Positions 17,935 through 25,547 of a DNA stretch of 64,000 nt are shown here, piece by piece; within the stretch, counting starts at the first letter, position 1, and every line of letters starts with the position of its first letter. The DNA is taken from IMG/VR virus record IMGVR_UViG_3300042389_001478, positions 124,001 to 188,000 of that record; one strand, 5' to 3'. The notes beneath the pieces were generated by a model. It ran no database searches, had not been told where the DNA came from, and was given only the letters and a program-made list of their open reading frames with translations. Origin of the DNA: a virus. Made by a program: the position numbers and the translations under genes.

Positions 17935-20007
17935 TTAATAGGATAAAATTCTGTTTTCTCTTGTTGCATAGTTTAGTTTCATGTATCTATTTTTGATACT
18001 TAGCGTCATATTAGAGGTATATGTAGGTGAATTCCATACTGTATTCCCTAAGGCATATGATCCTCCTATCATATAGGTATATGTTCCATTACAGGTCCAT
18101 CTGTATGTAGATCTAACAAAACTGTATGCAGGTTGTAGACTTAAGGACAGTCCGGGCCAAATATCATAATATGAATCAGGCCATGGATCAATATCTTTCC
18201 ATAATTTTAAATTAATATTATGCAAACTATTGGGGGGATAAGAATAATAAGATAATCCTTGTGTAGGTAGATCGAATGCGAATTCTGCTTCTACGGCTTT
18301 TTCTGTTTGATCCGGTATGGATATTGGCCAAAATCCAAATGGATTCTCGTCGTAGTAGACCTGCAAATTAAGAGTAGCCGGTGAAAGATGAGTAACATAG
18401 CAAGAATTCCAGGTGATAGTATTTCCATTAATTTCTGTTGGCCTGCCTGATGTATTAACAGTAGATGGGGTGGTATTAATAATATCTATAGAAAGTATAC
18501 AATATTCTATTAAAAATCCTCTTTTTAAATAATTAGGCACAGATGGGTATTTACTAGACTTAGTAGGGATATTTGGATTTATATAAGGATCAAAATAAGT
18601 TTTTGTATCGTCTATTGTCATATTTGCATCTGCATATATAGAACGATCTAAAGTTGATATAGTATAAGCATATGGCCAATTAGGAGATATATCAACTGTT
18701 ATTCCTGTGCCTGGGATCATATTTAGTCCAGTCGTAGAAATAATACCACTTATATATTTACCTCCAGTACCACCATATGTATTAGAAGCTGGTGTGCCTG
18801 TGGCGAATTGAATTTCCATATTATTGCCAACAATAGCATTTAATCCAGTATTATATATAATACCACTACTAGGCCACGAATTATCAAAATTTAATACAAT
18901 ATTATTTTCTGTTCTAGAATTCAACCCTGTGGTAGAAATAATGCCGCTCAGATATTTACCTCCAACGCCACGGAATTTATTCGCTGCCGGAGTACCCGTA
19001 GCAAACTGAATTTCCATGTTGTTGCCTATAATTGCATTTAGTCCAGTATTATAAATAATACCGCTATTGGGCCAACTGCTTTCAAAATCTCGCACAATTA
19101 AGTTTTCGGATCGTGCATTTAGGCCGGTTGTAGAAATAATACCACTTTGATATTTACCTGCTGTGCCGCCATAAAGATTGGAGGCAGGAGTACCTGAAGT
19201 AAATTGTATCTCAATGTTATTGCCAATTATGGCATTTAATCCAGTATTATAGACTACACCACTATATGGCCATGAATTTTCAAAGTCACGAACTATTAGA
19301 TTTTCAGTACGAGTATTTAGGCCAGTTGTAGAAATAATTCCACTCTTATATTTGCCTGCAGTTCCTCCATAAAGGTTAGAAGCTGGAGTTCCTGTGGCAA
19401 ACTGAATTTCCATGTTGTTTCCGATAATGGCATTTAGCCCAGTGTTGTAAATCACCCCACTATTAGGCCAGCTACTTTCAAAATCTCGTACGATTAAATT
19501 TTCTGTTCTAGCGTTAAGTCCAGTTGTAGAGATAATTCCACTATAGTATTTATATCCAACTCCTCCAAACTTATTCGCCGCTGGAGTTCCAGCAGAAAAT
19601 TGAATTTCCATATTGTTGCCGATAACGGCGTTTAGCCCAGTAGTATAAATAACTCCACTATATGGCCATTGAGCTTGATAATCAATAGCTATAAGATTTG
19701 CTGTTTGACTATTTAGTCCTGTAGTAGATATGGTCTCATCATACGGATAAATTGTGCCATAAGTAAGATCTATTAAATTTCCTTCTTTGCTGCTTGAATA
19801 TAGAGTAATTCCATTTCTAGTTCCGCTCGATACTCCAATTCCAGATACTCCTTCTATTTTCACTAAATATTTGCGTAAACTTTGTATAGATGTTTCTTTT
19901 GAAACTAATATCGATCCATCTTTATTGTATCCGGTTACTACATATATTAAATCATCGTCTAATATAGCAAACTCAGGAGGAAGAGATAGGGGGATATCGG
20001 ATGGCAT
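17935..20007 (-). CDS. Phage fibre-like protein with five 66-residue repeats
   Basis: 690 residues. The N-terminal 116 residues resemble an attachment segment (PPEFAILDDDLIYVVTGYNKDG). Residues 117-446 are five tandem units of exactly 66 residues, each containing SGxIYxTGLNAxIGNNMEIQF, GTPAxN and SGIISTTGLNxRTENLIV with a W near the end. Each unit is itself an imperfect double of the TTGLN motif. The remaining 240 residues are a unique, Pro/Tyr/Trp-rich C-terminal part that may be the tip. This architecture (anchor, beta-repeat shaft, unique tip) suggests a tail or head fibre. No enzyme motif is visible. Confidence 0.8.
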   Translation of the reverse strand: MPSDIPLSLPPEFAILDDDLIYVVTGYNKDGSILVSKETSIQSLRKYLVKIEGVSGIGVSSGTRNGITLYSSSKEGNLIDLTYGTIYPYDETISTTGLNSQTANLIAIDYQAQWPYSGVIYTTGLNAVIGNNMEIQFSAGTPAANKFGGVGYKYYSGIISTTGLNARTENLIVRDFESSWPNSGVIYNTGLNAIIGNNMEIQFATGTPASNLYGGTAGKYKSGIISTTGLNTRTENLIVRDFENSWPYSGVVYNTGLNAIIGNNIEIQFTSGTPASNLYGGTAGKYQSGIISTTGLNARSENLIVRDFESSWPNSGIIYNTGLNAIIGNNMEIQFATGTPAANKFRGVGGKYLSGIISTTGLNSRTENNIVLNFDNSWPSSGIIYNTGLNAIVGNNMEIQFATGTPASNTYGGTGGKYISGIISTTGLNMIPGTGITVDISPNWPYAYTISTLDRSIYADANMTIDDTKTYFDPYINPNIPTKSSKYPSVPNYLKRGFLIEYCILSIDIINTTPSTVNTSGRPTEINGNTITWNSCYVTHLSPATLNLQVYYDENPFGFWPISIPDQTEKAVEAEFAFDLPTQGLSYYSYPPNSLHNINLKLWKDIDPWPDSYYDIWPGLSLSLQPAYSFVRSTYRWTCNGTYTYMIGGSYALGNTVWNSPTYTSNMTLSIKNRYMKLNYATRENRILSY
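18670..19659 (-). repeat. Five tandem 198-bp coding repeats
   Basis: Five in-frame copies of a 198-bp unit encoding 66 residues within the fibre gene. Copies keep the same protein motifs but differ at many synonymous positions, so they are old duplications under protein-level constraint and not a recent slippage product. Units alternate between NKFGGVG/NKFRGVG and NLYGGTAG/NTYGGTG variants, which hints at past exchange between units. Confidence 0.9.
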
Positions 20008-20021
20008 ATCGATTATTCCCT

Positions 20022-20369
20022 CTAATTAGGTCGGCATTTGCCGTTTTGACAACGAGGGACAGTAATAGTTTTTTGTGCTTCGGCTGGTAACTTGGGACTA
20101 ATAGAGGTTATTGGTCCAATAGAGACTAAACCCTTATCTGGTTCACAATATGTGCACTCTATTTTTAGAATACCGTCCCCACTCATATACCATCCTTTCC
20201 CCTTACAGACTGGACAGTCTTTTCTTTTATGTTTTTGTGATACTTCCTGTACATGCTTGGCTTTAATAATGCCGCCAACAAGAGTTACTGGAGCCGTTGT
20301 TGAGCCATAGTAATTAGATTGAGAAAATAATAAACCCACACAAAATAAACTGATAAATAGTTTATTCAT
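20022..20369 (-). CDS. Secreted small protein with DnaJ-like zinc-finger motifs
   Basis: 115 residues. MNKLFISLFCVGLLFSQS is a classical signal peptide or lipoprotein-type leader, with a Cys at position 10 inside the hydrophobic part. The mature region has CPVCKGKGW near residue 52 and CTYC near residue 73, a CxxCxGxG pair as in DnaJ central domains, and a C-terminal CQNGKC. It is probably an exported or membrane-attached zinc or disulphide protein. It overlaps the upstream small gene by 4 bases and precedes the fibre gene by 14 bases. Function unknown. Confidence 0.75.
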   Translation of the reverse strand: MNKLFISLFCVGLLFSQSNYYGSTTAPVTLVGGIIKAKHVQEVSQKHKRKDCPVCKGKGWYMSGDGILKIECTYCEPDKGLVSIGPITSISPKLPAEAQKTITVPRCQNGKCRPN

Positions 20370-20590
20370 TTTTTATCTCTCCATGGAAGAGGTATAATAT
20401 TGTCGATAGTATCCACTACTCTTTTAAGAGGTCTTGGTTTATTGGGCTTTACTGGAGAGTCTGGATTGTCAACTTTGGGTTTGGGTCCAAACTTTTCTTG
20501 AGCCTTTATGAAAAGCAGGGAAATTGTTTCAATAAGACCAATGATCATATTGATAACAGCTCTTAACTCTAATCTTTCTCTTAAATTCAT
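20366..20590 (-). CDS. Small protein with amphipathic or membrane helix and Pro/Lys tail
   Basis: 74 residues. Residues 10-28 (RAVINMIIGLIETISLLFI) could form a membrane or amphipathic helix, followed by a Lys/Pro-rich linker (KPKVDNPDSPVKPNKPRP) and a short terminal helix. Not recognised. It is the first gene after a GGTGTATA element (37 bases upstream) and overlaps the signal-peptide gene downstream, so it opens a transcription unit that includes the fibre. Confidence 0.65.
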   Translation of the reverse strand: MNLRERLELRAVINMIIGLIETISLLFIKAQEKFGPKPKVDNPDSPVKPNKPRPLKRVVDTIDNIIPLPWRDKK

Positions 20591-20626
20591 AAAATTATTC
20601 CTGGTAGGAATTTAGGGATATAAATA

Positions 20627-20634
20627 TATACACC
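20627..20634 (-). promoter_or_regulatory. GGTGTATA promoter-like element
   Basis: GGTGTATATA on the minus strand in the gap between the papain-like gene (20673) and the gene starting at 20590; 37 bases before that ATG. It matches the octamer found before nrdJ and other genes, and would drive the fibre unit. Confidence 0.55.
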
Positions 20635-20672
20635 TAATAGAGATGATCAGTTAAAATAGCTAATCGGTAATT

Positions 20673-21596
20673 TTAGAGATAGTCTTCAAAGCCATAACTT
20701 GGTAGTTTTTGAAGGGGGAATCCATCAAAACCACTAAAGGCATATGATCCATTTTGACTCAACATGCCCTGAGCAATATCGGCATTTATCAAGAAAGATC
20801 CATCTGGAATTGGGCCCCATTCTGGATGACCTCCATCGTTCCATTTGCCCCAACTATTTTGAACTAGAAATGCTGGTTCGCCATTAGTATCATCACAAGC
20901 TATCCAAGCCATGCAATGACCCCAAGATCCTGACTGTTTAGCAAATCCTTTTTTGTCTCTGGTATTGCTAAAGCCATAATTAGAACAGACTGCTAAACCA
21001 TATCCATTACCTAGAGCGTCTCTAGCTTCTTCTACTGTTCTAATCAATGAAGCAGTCCTAATTTGGTGGTCGTTGGCAAGGTCTAATACTTTATCGGGGA
21101 GTCCTCTGCCGCCCCAGCCTGCTCCTAAATTGCCATTGTATTTACTAAAGTCTACAAAACCATAATTTTTTCTTACCACAAGACCGCCAACCTTGCTTAC
21201 AAATTCAGCCGCTCTTGCACAACTCATACCTTGTCCGCTGAATCCTCTGTATCCATAAATAGCCTCTGTTGCGCCCTTTGCTATCCAATCCTCTCTCTCA
21301 TTTCCTATATCTATTTCTACCGCTCGTGAAACATCGCAAGCATTTCGTGTTCCATGGCTCACACAATCCCCGGTGGTTTGTCTTTCATTATAAGGATTTT
21401 TATCAAATTTTAACACACTTTTATATGGTGTTGATAGTTTACCCTTACCACTGCCACTAATTTTTTTACTAGCATCACCAAACAATGGATACTTGGAGGT
21501 TTCCATTAAATTATCGTAAACATGCTGTTCCCACAAGCATCCACTAAATCCCTTGCGATAATTATCATATAGTTCTTTAGGAGAGAGTCTTGGCAT
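20673..21596 (-). CDS. Papain-like cysteine peptidase (C1-like)
   Basis: 307 residues. The likely catalytic triad is Cys78 in TTGDCVSHGTRN, His227 in GSWGHCMAW and Asn247 in VQNSWGKW, with the papain-family tail GGHPEWGPIPDGSFLI. No signal peptide is present. It could process virion proteins, degrade host surface proteins or peptidoglycan peptides, or be packaged. The paralogue at 15702-17258 keeps the His and Asn strands but lacks the Cys. The fibre gene lies between the two paralogues, so the module probably arose by duplication around it. Confidence 0.88.
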   Translation of the reverse strand: MPRLSPKELYDNYRKGFSGCLWEQHVYDNLMETSKYPLFGDASKKISGSGKGKLSTPYKSVLKFDKNPYNERQTTGDCVSHGTRNACDVSRAVEIDIGNEREDWIAKGATEAIYGYRGFSGQGMSCARAAEFVSKVGGLVVRKNYGFVDFSKYNGNLGAGWGGRGLPDKVLDLANDHQIRTASLIRTVEEARDALGNGYGLAVCSNYGFSNTRDKKGFAKQSGSWGHCMAWIACDDTNGEPAFLVQNSWGKWNDGGHPEWGPIPDGSFLINADIAQGMLSQNGSYAFSGFDGFPLQKLPSYGFEDYL

Positions 21597-21601
21597 TTGT
21601 G

Positions 21602-22285
21602 TTACCCTTTTGATAAAATTTTATTGCCTTTTTTAATATTGTCTATTGCCCACAATGGCTGTAGATTGGTATAATGAAAACAAATTTGTTGTTGGGTCTG
21701 ATCAGTTAAATCAAAAGTGGAACAAGGAATAATATGATCTACATGCCATCCATCCTGACCATAATTATCCCAAGTCATGCCTTCTAAAAATTTACTTTCT
21801 ATATATGTTCTTAGAAACTGAGCCGAACAACCTAACAAATCCAGTGTTTTATCTGTTTTGTGCGTTTTTAATATGCCACTAATTCGTGTTCTTTGGTTTG
21901 TGATTAATCTATACGAGTGATCTATTTTCCTTCTAAATTTTTCTCGATTTCTTCTATAAGCATTAATTTTATCTTTATTATTAATCTTGTATTTTTTAGC
22001 TGTTACTAAAATTTTATCTTTATTTTTTATTTTATATAGATTGCTTTTTTCTCTCATCTTTTCAAGATTATTCTGATAATAAATTTTAGCTTTTGCCGCT
22101 CTTGTTATTGAGTTTTGTTTTCTCTGCTTGGATATACGGTCTTTATTCTTCTCTCTATATATTTTATTAGCATCTTTTACACAGCTTTTACAATCCCATC
22201 GTTTACCATCTAAGGCTTTAGTAGCCGTTGAAAAATCTTCTAATGGTTTTGATTCTTTACATTTAGAACAAACTTTTAACAACAC
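21602..22285 (-). CDS. HNH endonuclease with N-terminal zinc knuckles
   Basis: 227 residues. It starts with CSKCKESKPLEDFS and CKSC, a zinc ribbon common to free-standing phage HNH enzymes, followed by a long Lys/Asn/Arg-rich helical linker, probably DNA-binding. The HNH core is GWHVDHIIPCSTFDLTD ... CFHYTNLQPLWAIDN. It is a paralogue of the gene at 23954-24640 with the same layout. Such genes behave as mobile homing endonucleases; its position between a peptidase gene and a membrane-protein gene, abutting both, looks like an insertion. Confidence 0.9.
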   Translation of the reverse strand: MLLKVCSKCKESKPLEDFSTATKALDGKRWDCKSCVKDANKIYREKNKDRISKQRKQNSITRAAKAKIYYQNNLEKMREKSNLYKIKNKDKILVTAKKYKINNKDKINAYRRNREKFRRKIDHSYRLITNQRTRISGILKTHKTDKTLDLLGCSAQFLRTYIESKFLEGMTWDNYGQDGWHVDHIIPCSTFDLTDQTQQQICFHYTNLQPLWAIDNIKKGNKILSKG

Positions 22286-22776
22286 TATTTACTTCCTAAA
22301 TTACAAGCCCAAGCTAAAGCATTAAGACCTTCTACGGCTTTAGCTCTTAGCTCTTTGGATAAAAGAATTTGGTCGTCACCGATAGCTGATACTACCACTT
22401 CTTTAGTTTCTTTTGCCAGATTAGGATACTTTCCCTTAATATCTAGTCTAAGCATAACTCCAGTTAAGCTATTTGCTTGACGAATTTCTTCAGTACTTTT
22501 AATAACCTCATCTTGTCCATCAAGCTCAACAAGCTTTGCTAGATCAATATATAAGTCTCTTAATCTTTTAGCGTCTGTTTTAGCTCCAGCTTCTTTTAGA
22601 AGAGCAACAACATCATCTGCTTCTTTTTTAACAGCTTCGTCTGTTGGTGCTGATAATTCTAAAACATCTACTGTTACTGGTTTGTTTGGAACAAGAATAT
22701 TTGCGAACTGAGGTTTAAGCAAACCAATAATAATCAATAAAGTAGCTAGTCCTAGTAGTACATTTTTTTGACTCAT
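22285..22776 (-). CDS. Membrane-anchored helical protein
   Basis: 163 residues. An N-terminal membrane helix (VLLGLATLLIIIGLLKPQF) anchors a mainly helical domain rich in Lys, Glu, Leu and Ala with a coiled-coil look (EAVKKEADDVVALLKEAG). The orientation is probably out of the cytoplasm, since the leader is short with few charges. It overlaps the next membrane-type gene by 4 bases. Not recognised; it belongs to a run of four small membrane or helical genes that could serve lysis or virion assembly. Confidence 0.7.
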   Translation of the reverse strand: MSQKNVLLGLATLLIIIGLLKPQFANILVPNKPVTVDVLELSAPTDEAVKKEADDVVALLKEAGAKTDAKRLRDLYIDLAKLVELDGQDEVIKSTEEIRQANSLTGVMLRLDIKGKYPNLAKETKEVVVSAIGDDQILLSKELRAKAVEGLNALAWACNLGSK

Positions 22777-23159
22777 GATACCTTATCCTCATTTTTTTGG
22801 CATACGTTGGGGCTTAAAAATGGAAACATTTGATCAGCAACCTTAACCGCTTCAGCACAACCGCTCTGAACAGCTAAGTCACGAGTTTGTTTCCACGAAA
22901 CTACTAATTTAAAAAAGATATCTTCAGCATCGGTTCTCTTGGGAACAACCACTGGGGATACTGACGGCACCGTAACTACTGGTAAGGCAGAACCACCGGC
23001 GCCCTTGATCTTATCGACTAAGCCCACAAGGAGTTTTTGTACTGGACTAAGCTTATCCTTAAACAAAACCCATAGTACAAGACCAACACCGGCATAAAGA
23101 GCCAAATCCGTTGTGCTCAATTTACTACTAAATTCTTGGAAGCTCTCTGTAAAATTCAT
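22773..23159 (-). CDS. Small membrane protein
   Basis: 128 residues. One membrane helix near residues 17-34 (LALYAGVGLVLWVLF), then KDKLSPVQKLLVGLVDKIKG, a Gly/Val/Pro linker and a helical C-terminus with two or three cysteines (SGCAEAVK, NVCQK). Not recognised. It overlaps the following gene, and its start lies 14 bases after the preceding stop. Confidence 0.65.
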   Translation of the reverse strand: MNFTESFQEFSSKLSTTDLALYAGVGLVLWVLFKDKLSPVQKLLVGLVDKIKGAGGSALPVVTVPSVSPVVVPKRTDAEDIFFKLVVSWKQTRDLAVQSGCAEAVKVADQMFPFLSPNVCQKNEDKVS

Positions 23160-23173
23160 TTTATTTTCCTCGT

Positions 23174-23605
23174 TTATTTATCTGAAACTTTTGGAGTATT
23201 ATCAACGACAGGATCGAGTTTGGCGCTTGGATCGACAAAAATTCCACTATTTCTAAAAGTGGTAACCAAAGCATCAATTGTTGCGCTAATCAATAACATG
23301 AAAATTTGTTTCACGTACTTCTGTATAATAGGCTGTAGAATCTGTGGCACAAATGGAAAATTTATTATTGTAAATACTTGGTCGTAAAAGTTAGAGATCA
23401 TAGTCATAGCCAACGTTTTTTTGTCAGCCCCTTTAAGAGAGGGACTATTATCTTCTATACTCTGAATCACTTCTGCTGTAGCTAGTTGCAAAACTTTCCA
23501 CGCTTGCGGGATTGCTACTGCTTTGGCGTTTTTAAGGACTTCCTTAGCTTTAACTACTAAATTACCAAGATCATTTACTGACAGGCTTTGGTTTTGTGTT
23601 GACAT
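23174..23605 (-). CDS. Helical protein, unknown
   Basis: 143 residues, predicted almost wholly helical. A polar N-terminal half is followed by an amphipathic to hydrophobic stretch (PFVPQILQPIIQKYVKQIF and MLLISATIDALVTTF) that could associate with membrane. Not recognised. It overlaps the two-helix membrane gene upstream by 35 bases, an unusually long overlap in this region, which supports tight co-expression. Confidence 0.65.
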   Translation of the reverse strand: MSTQNQSLSVNDLGNLVVKAKEVLKNAKAVAIPQAWKVLQLATAEVIQSIEDNSPSLKGADKKTLAMTMISNFYDQVFTIINFPFVPQILQPIIQKYVKQIFMLLISATIDALVTTFRNSGIFVDPSAKLDPVVDNTPKVSDK

Positions 23606-23903
23606 TTTTCTTTCTCTTTTTTCTTAATGGTTCAGCGTTCTTTTTATTGGCTTCTTTTCTCTCTTCTGGAGTTGCCGTATCCCACCAGGTTTTCTTAAGG
23701 TTTGTTCTTCCATTAATATATTTAAATAATACTGTTAGTTGTCCAATAATGAGTATCGTTGCTTCTACTCCTCTGGTAGTTTCTTGAATTAGATCTTCTT
23801 TTTGGGCATTCTCGCCTATAAGACCAACAAGATATAGTCCACTAAAAATGAAGCTTACAGCGGTAAACCAAAATTCTGAACTTTTCCAACCGGGTTTGAT
23901 CAT
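23571..23903 (-). CDS. Two-helix membrane protein, holin-like in shape
   Basis: 110 residues. Two hydrophobic helices (about residues 11-27, FWFTAVSFIFSGLYLVG, and 46-62, EATILIIGQLTVLFKYI) are followed by a very basic tail (RKKRKKNVNTKPKPVSK). Small size, two helices and a charged cytoplasmic tail are what class II holins look like, but other small membrane proteins also fit and no endolysin is adjacent. A GGTGTATA element lies 42 bases upstream, so it opens the four-gene membrane unit. Confidence 0.6.
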   Translation of the reverse strand: MIKPGWKSSEFWFTAVSFIFSGLYLVGLIGENAQKEDLIQETTRGVEATILIIGQLTVLFKYINGRTNLKKTWWDTATPEERKEANKKNAEPLRKKRKKNVNTKPKPVSK

Positions 23904-23944
23904 AATAGTTTATCTCCTATTTTAAAGACTGCTATTATATACTA

Positions 23945-23952
23945 TATACACC
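23945..23952 (-). promoter_or_regulatory. GGTGTATA promoter-like element
   Basis: AGGTGTATATAG on the minus strand, directly after the stop codon of the HNH gene and 42 bases before the ATG of the two-helix membrane gene. Same octamer and spacing as the other copies. Confidence 0.55.
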
Positions 23953-23953
23953 T

Positions 23954-24640
23954 CTACAAGATCTTATCTGATTTAGCAATATTCAAATCCCACCACAACG
24001 GCTGCATATTAGTATAGTGAAAACAAATTTTTTGCTGTTCTGGATCAGAAAGGTCAAAACTGGCGCATGGAATTATGTGGTCAATATGCCATCCTTTGGG
24101 ACCATAGACTTCCCAGTTCAGTCTAGGGTCTTTATAGAATTGTGATTCCAGATGTTGTTTAAACTCTTCAATAGAACAACCCAATAATTCTGTTGTGGCT
24201 TGAGACTTATAGTACCCTTTAATACTAGCTACTATTCTTTTTTGTAAGATACTTCTTAACCTATAAGAAAGATCAGTATAATATTTTTTATGCTGCCACT
24301 TATTTGCGCTTTGTCTAATTTTTTCTTTATTATTAATCCTATAATCTTTCATATACCCAGGCTTATTTAGTCTTTGTTCTTTCTGATAAGCTAGCTTAGT
24401 TTCTCGTTGTCTTGAATATCTTTGTTTATCTATTATTTTATTGTGTTCTTTATTTTGAATTTTATAGTCTTTGGATTTTTTTATTCTATCTTCTCTATTG
24501 CTAATATATCTATTGTGCTGATTAATTTTATCACAATACTTACACTGAGCTAGTTTGCCGTATTTACCAGTTTTACTATTTGGAAAATCGTTCAGTTGTT
24601 TTGTAATATTGCATTGATTACATGTTTTTGTTTGAGTCAT
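23954..24640 (-). CDS. HNH endonuclease with N-terminal zinc knuckles
   Basis: About 228 residues from the ATG at 24640 (MTQTKTCNQC); a GTG 9 bases upstream is an alternative. Layout matches 21602-22285: CNQC and CKYC knuckles, a long Lys/Arg/Asn-rich helical middle, and an HNH core GWHIDHIIPCASFDLSDPEQ with CFHYTNMQPLWWD. Likely a free-standing homing endonuclease. The two copies differ throughout, so they are separate arrivals or an old duplication, not a recent copy. Confidence 0.9.
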   Translation of the reverse strand: MTQTKTCNQCNITKQLNDFPNSKTGKYGKLAQCKYCDKINQHNRYISNREDRIKKSKDYKIQNKEHNKIIDKQRYSRQRETKLAYQKEQRLNKPGYMKDYRINNKEKIRQSANKWQHKKYYTDLSYRLRSILQKRIVASIKGYYKSQATTELLGCSIEEFKQHLESQFYKDPRLNWEVYGPKGWHIDHIIPCASFDLSDPEQQKICFHYTNMQPLWWDLNIAKSDKIL

Positions 24641-24658
24641 AATAAACACGGTTTAGTA

Positions 24659-24881
24659 TTATACGTTTTGGTCAACAAATCCGAAGCAAACTGTGCAGTA
24701 ATATTCGTCGGCACCATAGTTGAACGTCACGCCACTCATTGTTCCGTCGATTCTGATAATATTGAATCCTTCTTCTCCAACAAATTGTGTGTTTAGACGG
24801 ATCATCCATAAATAAGAAAACGTCATCTGAGCTTAGACTGCCACTACCTTCTGGAAATTCGTTTATTCTTTGAATACTCAT
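24659..24881 (-). pseudogene. Small gene in two frames (frameshifted or programmed shift)
   Basis: The ATG at 24881 overlaps the upstream stop (TAATG) and reads MSIQRINEFPEGSGSLSSDD then VFLFMDDPS, a typical start of phage tail- or fibre-associated proteins. In this frame it degenerates into a Trp/Arg-rich tail. In the +1 frame, from an overlapping ATG at 24805, a protein-like sequence continues: MIRLNTQFVGEEGFNIIRID, then GTMSGVTFNYGADEYYCTVC and FGFVDQNV, ending at 24659. The two parts look like the head and tail of one protein, or of a longer one with an internal deletion. It could be a programmed shift, a decayed gene, an assembly error, or two overlapping genes. Confidence 0.6.
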
Positions 24882-25102
24882 TATCCACCTACTACTGTTT
24901 GGTTGCCTACTAATTCGACGAAAATACCGTTATAGAATCTATAACCATATTTAGAAGCTATGTCAGATATAGCTGGCGTATTTTTGACAGCATTGTTGCT
25001 AACAGAATATTCACCTGTAAATGTTGTAGATGTTACTAGTGTTCCATTTTTGATAGGATTAGCACTAATTGATTTTGAAATATCTGTAAAAGGTCTTGCC
25101 AT
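24881..25102 (-). CDS. Small beta-rich protein, possibly virion-associated
   Basis: 73 residues rich in Thr, Ser, Asn and Val, with no charged clusters, signal peptide or membrane helix. NGTLVTSTTFTGEYSVSNNA and KYGYRFYNGIFVELVGNQTV suggest a small beta domain. Sequences of this sort accompany phage tail and decoration proteins. It is preceded by a GGTGTATA-like site (AGTGTATA at 25137-25144) and translationally coupled (TAATG) to the frameshifted gene. Confidence 0.65.
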   Translation of the reverse strand: MARPFTDISKSISANPIKNGTLVTSTTFTGEYSVSNNAVKNTPAISDIASKYGYRFYNGIFVELVGNQTVVGG

Positions 25103-25136
25103 GTTTTTCTCCCAATTAAAAGGTTATTATTTTAAA

Positions 25137-25144
25137 TATACACT
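25137..25144 (-). promoter_or_regulatory. AGTGTATA variant of the GGTGTATA element
   Basis: AGTGTATATTTAA on the minus strand, 35 bases before the ATG at 25102, in the gap after the membrane/coiled-coil gene. One mismatch from the repeated octamer but at the same distance from the start. Confidence 0.4.
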
Positions 25145-25153
25145 ACTAGGATT

Positions 25154-25468
25154 CTAGTTTCTATCTATTCTTTCTTCCAGTGTTTCGAGAGTTTTGGTTA
25201 GTATAGTTATCTGAATTCTAAGTTCATTCATAACTTCACTATTTCTTTGTAATGCTGTAGCAAAAGCAGTCTGATTTTCTTTATTACTAGCTAATCTTTC
25301 CATAATAAACTGTCTATCTTGCAGATATGGAGAGTGGGTTTGTATTAGATTTTCTATTTCGGATTTTGTAACCATATTCCGTACTACGGTAGCCCAGAAT
25401 GTAATTAGTGTTACAATAATACCAAAAGCCGTAGTTGCTAATATTTGCCAGATATGACTTTCGTGCAT
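25154..25468 (-). CDS. Membrane-anchored coiled-coil protein
   Basis: 104 residues. The N-terminal membrane helix is about residues 7-27 (WQILATTAFGIIVTLITFWA), followed by a long helix with a heptad-like pattern (NEVMNELRIQ then ITILTKTLETLEERIDRN). The size and layout resemble small phage membrane proteins of the lysis or spanin kind, but this is shape only. It lies immediately after a transcription terminator and before a variant promoter element. Confidence 0.65.
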   Translation of the reverse strand: MHESHIWQILATTAFGIIVTLITFWATVVRNMVTKSEIENLIQTHSPYLQDRQFIMERLASNKENQTAFATALQRNSEVMNELRIQITILTKTLETLEERIDRN

Positions 25469-25479
25469 AAGTATTCTCC

Positions 25480-25524
25480 ATTAACAACAAAAGCCACAGA
25501 CACTCTAGGTGTAAGTGGCCTTTG
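25480..25524 (-). terminator. Rho-independent terminator
   Basis: In the 79-base gap downstream of the structural-type gene, the minus strand forms AAAGGCCAC-TTACAC-CTAG-AGTGT-CTGTGGCTTTT, a stem with a tight loop followed by a T-rich run (TTTTGTTGTT). This is the clearest intrinsic terminator in the window and fits high transcription of the upstream gene. Confidence 0.7.
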
Positions 25525-25547
25525 GTGCTTAAAATTTAAATTAGAAA

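Noticed and set aside
22285-23903. Assignment of the small membrane genes as holin and spanin
   Set aside because: Only shape supports it. No endolysin neighbour and no known holin family match can be read, so they are listed as membrane proteins.
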